Source: Nannocystaceae bacterium
Lineage (GTDB): Bacteria; Myxococcota_A; Polyangia; Nannocystales; Nannocystaceae
DNA: 6,752 nt
Direction: 5' to 3'
NCBI GenBank assembly: GCA_016763875.1
Contig: JAESSZ010000201.1
Location: 1 to 6,752, forward strand
The notes beneath the pieces are model-generated. The model was not told the DNA's origin. It worked only from the letters and a program-made list of their open reading frames with translations, and made no database searches. The position numbers and the translations under genes are program-made. Within the stretch, counting starts at the first letter, position 1, and each line of letters begins with the position of its first letter. This document shows positions 5,616 through 6,752 of the stretch, in pieces.

Positions 5616-6752
5616 TCATCCCGCGTCCGGGACAACAAAGTCTGATTCGGGCAATACGACTGCGATCCACAACACGCGGTCGCGGCCGAGTTCAAAGCGA
5701 CGGAATCCCGCCCACCAGGGCTGCCCATCAGATTCGAGGCGAAGGTGGCGATCGTCCTCTCGCCCGGCCGCGCGCCACGCGTCGACGGCCGCGCTGGGAA
5801 CGGGATCCTTGAGTTCATCCACGTGCACAAGCGCGGCGGCCCGACGAGCCTCTTCGCTGTCGAACTGCCGTGAGCGCGGCAACGCAACGAGCCGATCGTC
5901 TTGCGCGAGCACAAAGACCTTACCCAACTCACTGTCCGACATCTGCATGGTGTGCGTCGTCAGATCCGAGAGCGGCACATCCACGCCGATCACGAAGTGG
6001 CGCCCCCCTGCACTTGTTACGGGCGCCGCTGCTGTAATCCCGGGTTCCTGGCGCGTGAAGAAGGTGTAGGGCTCCGTCCAGTGAACCGCCGACGCTGCGG
6101 CGTCTTCGGTCAGGCTTTCACGGAGCGCGACCGCCCCCAGGTACCACGGCCGCGTCAGCGGGTCGTACGCGAGCGTCTCTTGCCAACGCTTGGTCACGGT
6201 GCCGCCGCGGGTGAGACTCAACAACTGACTCGGCTCGCTCGGCGTCGTGGTGCGTACCAGCCAGCCGTCCTCGGCGCGTACCAAGAGGTACTCGTGGCCT
6301 TGGTCGTCCGCCCGCATGATGGAGGAGATCACGGGATAGCCCTCTATGAGCGGAATGAAGTGTGCGCTGAGCGCGACCGGGTCGTCCGTGTCGAGGCGAC
6401 CGCTTACAGCCCAACTCCTCGAGGTTCGAATCGCCCCGCGCACGGGGTCAAACAGTCGATGCAACTCGGTCTGCACGCCGTCGGTTGCGCTCGCGATAAG
6501 CAGACGTACGAGATGATTGCGCTCTGTCACCACCCGCGCCCGAGCGGCGCTGATTAGGACCGCCGCGACAAGAGTGCCGACGACGACGGTGACCGCGAGC
6601 ACGGCCGCAGATATCTTCCAGATGAGCGCTCGTTTTCGGCGCATCGCATCCGCGGCGATCTTGTCTCGCAACCGCCGCCGCAGTTTACCGAGCTTGTCGC
6701 CTTGGTCCGCGTCTGGCTCCACGCCGTGCGACAGCGACGCCGCCGCCTGCAA
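5616..6752 (-). CDS. Membrane-anchored dCache-type sensor protein (5' part off the window)
   Basis: The reverse strand is open from the right edge to the TGA at 5616-5618, giving 378 visible residues. The first codon in view is TTG, but the gene very likely continues beyond the edge. A basic juxtamembrane stretch (LRRRLRDKIAADAMRRKR, 24-41) precedes one membrane span at about 43-68, so the N-terminal side should be cytoplasmic. Residues 75-375 look like an extracytoplasmic double-Cache ligand-binding domain: YDPLTRPWY (196-204), WTEPYTFF (225-232), ITAAAPV (239-245), VIGVDVPLSDL (254-264) and LWIAVVLPESDF near the end. These are typical of receptors for small molecules such as amino acids or carboxylates. 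The protein ends directly after the Cache fold, with no second span and no HAMP, kinase or GGDEF region, so any output domain must be upstream of the window. It is convergent with the fusion gene, 28 bases apart, with no hairpin between them. Confidence 0.8.
   Translation of the reverse strand: MQAAASLSHGVEPDADQGDKLGKLRRRLRDKIAADAMRRKRALIWKISAAVLAVTVVVGTLVAAVLISAARARVVTERNHLVRLLIASATDGVQTELHRLFDPVRGAIRTSRSWAVSGRLDTDDPVALSAHFIPLIEGYPVISSIMRADDQGHEYLLVRAEDGWLVRTTTPSEPSQLLSLTRGGTVTKRWQETLAYDPLTRPWYLGAVALRESLTEDAAASAVHWTEPYTFFTRQEPGITAAAPVTSAGGRHFVIGVDVPLSDLTTHTMQMSDSELGKVFVLAQDDRLVALPRSRQFDSEEARRAAALVHVDELKDPVPSAAVDAWRAAGREDDRHLRLESDGQPWWAGFRRFELGRDRVLWIAVVLPESDFVVPDAG

Overview
The window is high-GC DNA (coding third positions are almost all G or C) with tightly packed genes, several GTG starts and weak ribosome-binding sites. 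It looks like the chromosome of a high-GC free-living heterotroph. Myxococcota or a similar lineage is my guess, but nothing here proves the taxon. I see no transposase, integrase, tRNA, rRNA or CRISPR array.

Layout, left to right. (1) The front part of a YfeX-like dye-decolourising peroxidase gene on the minus strand, cut by the left edge. (2) A 266-base gap holding a candidate promoter and a possible 29-residue membrane peptide on the plus strand, closed by a hairpin. (3) A tandem-domain VOC (glyoxalase/bleomycin-resistance) protein on the minus strand. (4) A divergent promoter region of about 190 bases containing a 10-base palindrome. (5) An inositol-monophosphatase/HisN-type phosphatase on the plus strand, followed after 4 bases by (6) a 981-residue open frame that dominates the window. 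(7) A 28-base convergent gap, then the C-terminal part of a membrane-anchored dCache sensor on the minus strand, running off the right edge.

The centrepiece is gene 6. It is one uninterrupted reading frame that joins three complete enzymes: an iron-alcohol-dehydrogenase-type maleylacetate reductase, an MhqD-like carboxylesterase/phospholipase alpha/beta hydrolase, and a homogentisate 1,2-dioxygenase. All the key catalytic residues I can recognise are present: the His-rich motif of the reductase, the Ser-Asp-His triad of the hydrolase, and the His-Glu-His iron site of the dioxygenase. I know of no described enzyme with this architecture. Chemically it can be read as a single-chain route: ring opening of homogentisate, hydrolysis of the resulting beta-diketone to maleylacetate and acetate, and reduction to 3-oxoadipate. 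This would bypass maleylacetoacetate isomerase and fumarylacetoacetase. That route is inference. A Tyr-to-His change in the dioxygenase substrate pocket means the true substrate may be another hydroquinone.

The neighbours (Dyp peroxidase, VOC protein) would fit an aromatic or quinone handling locus, but they are on the opposite strand and the functional link is unproven. The phosphatase is probably co-transcribed with the fusion gene because of the 4-base spacing.
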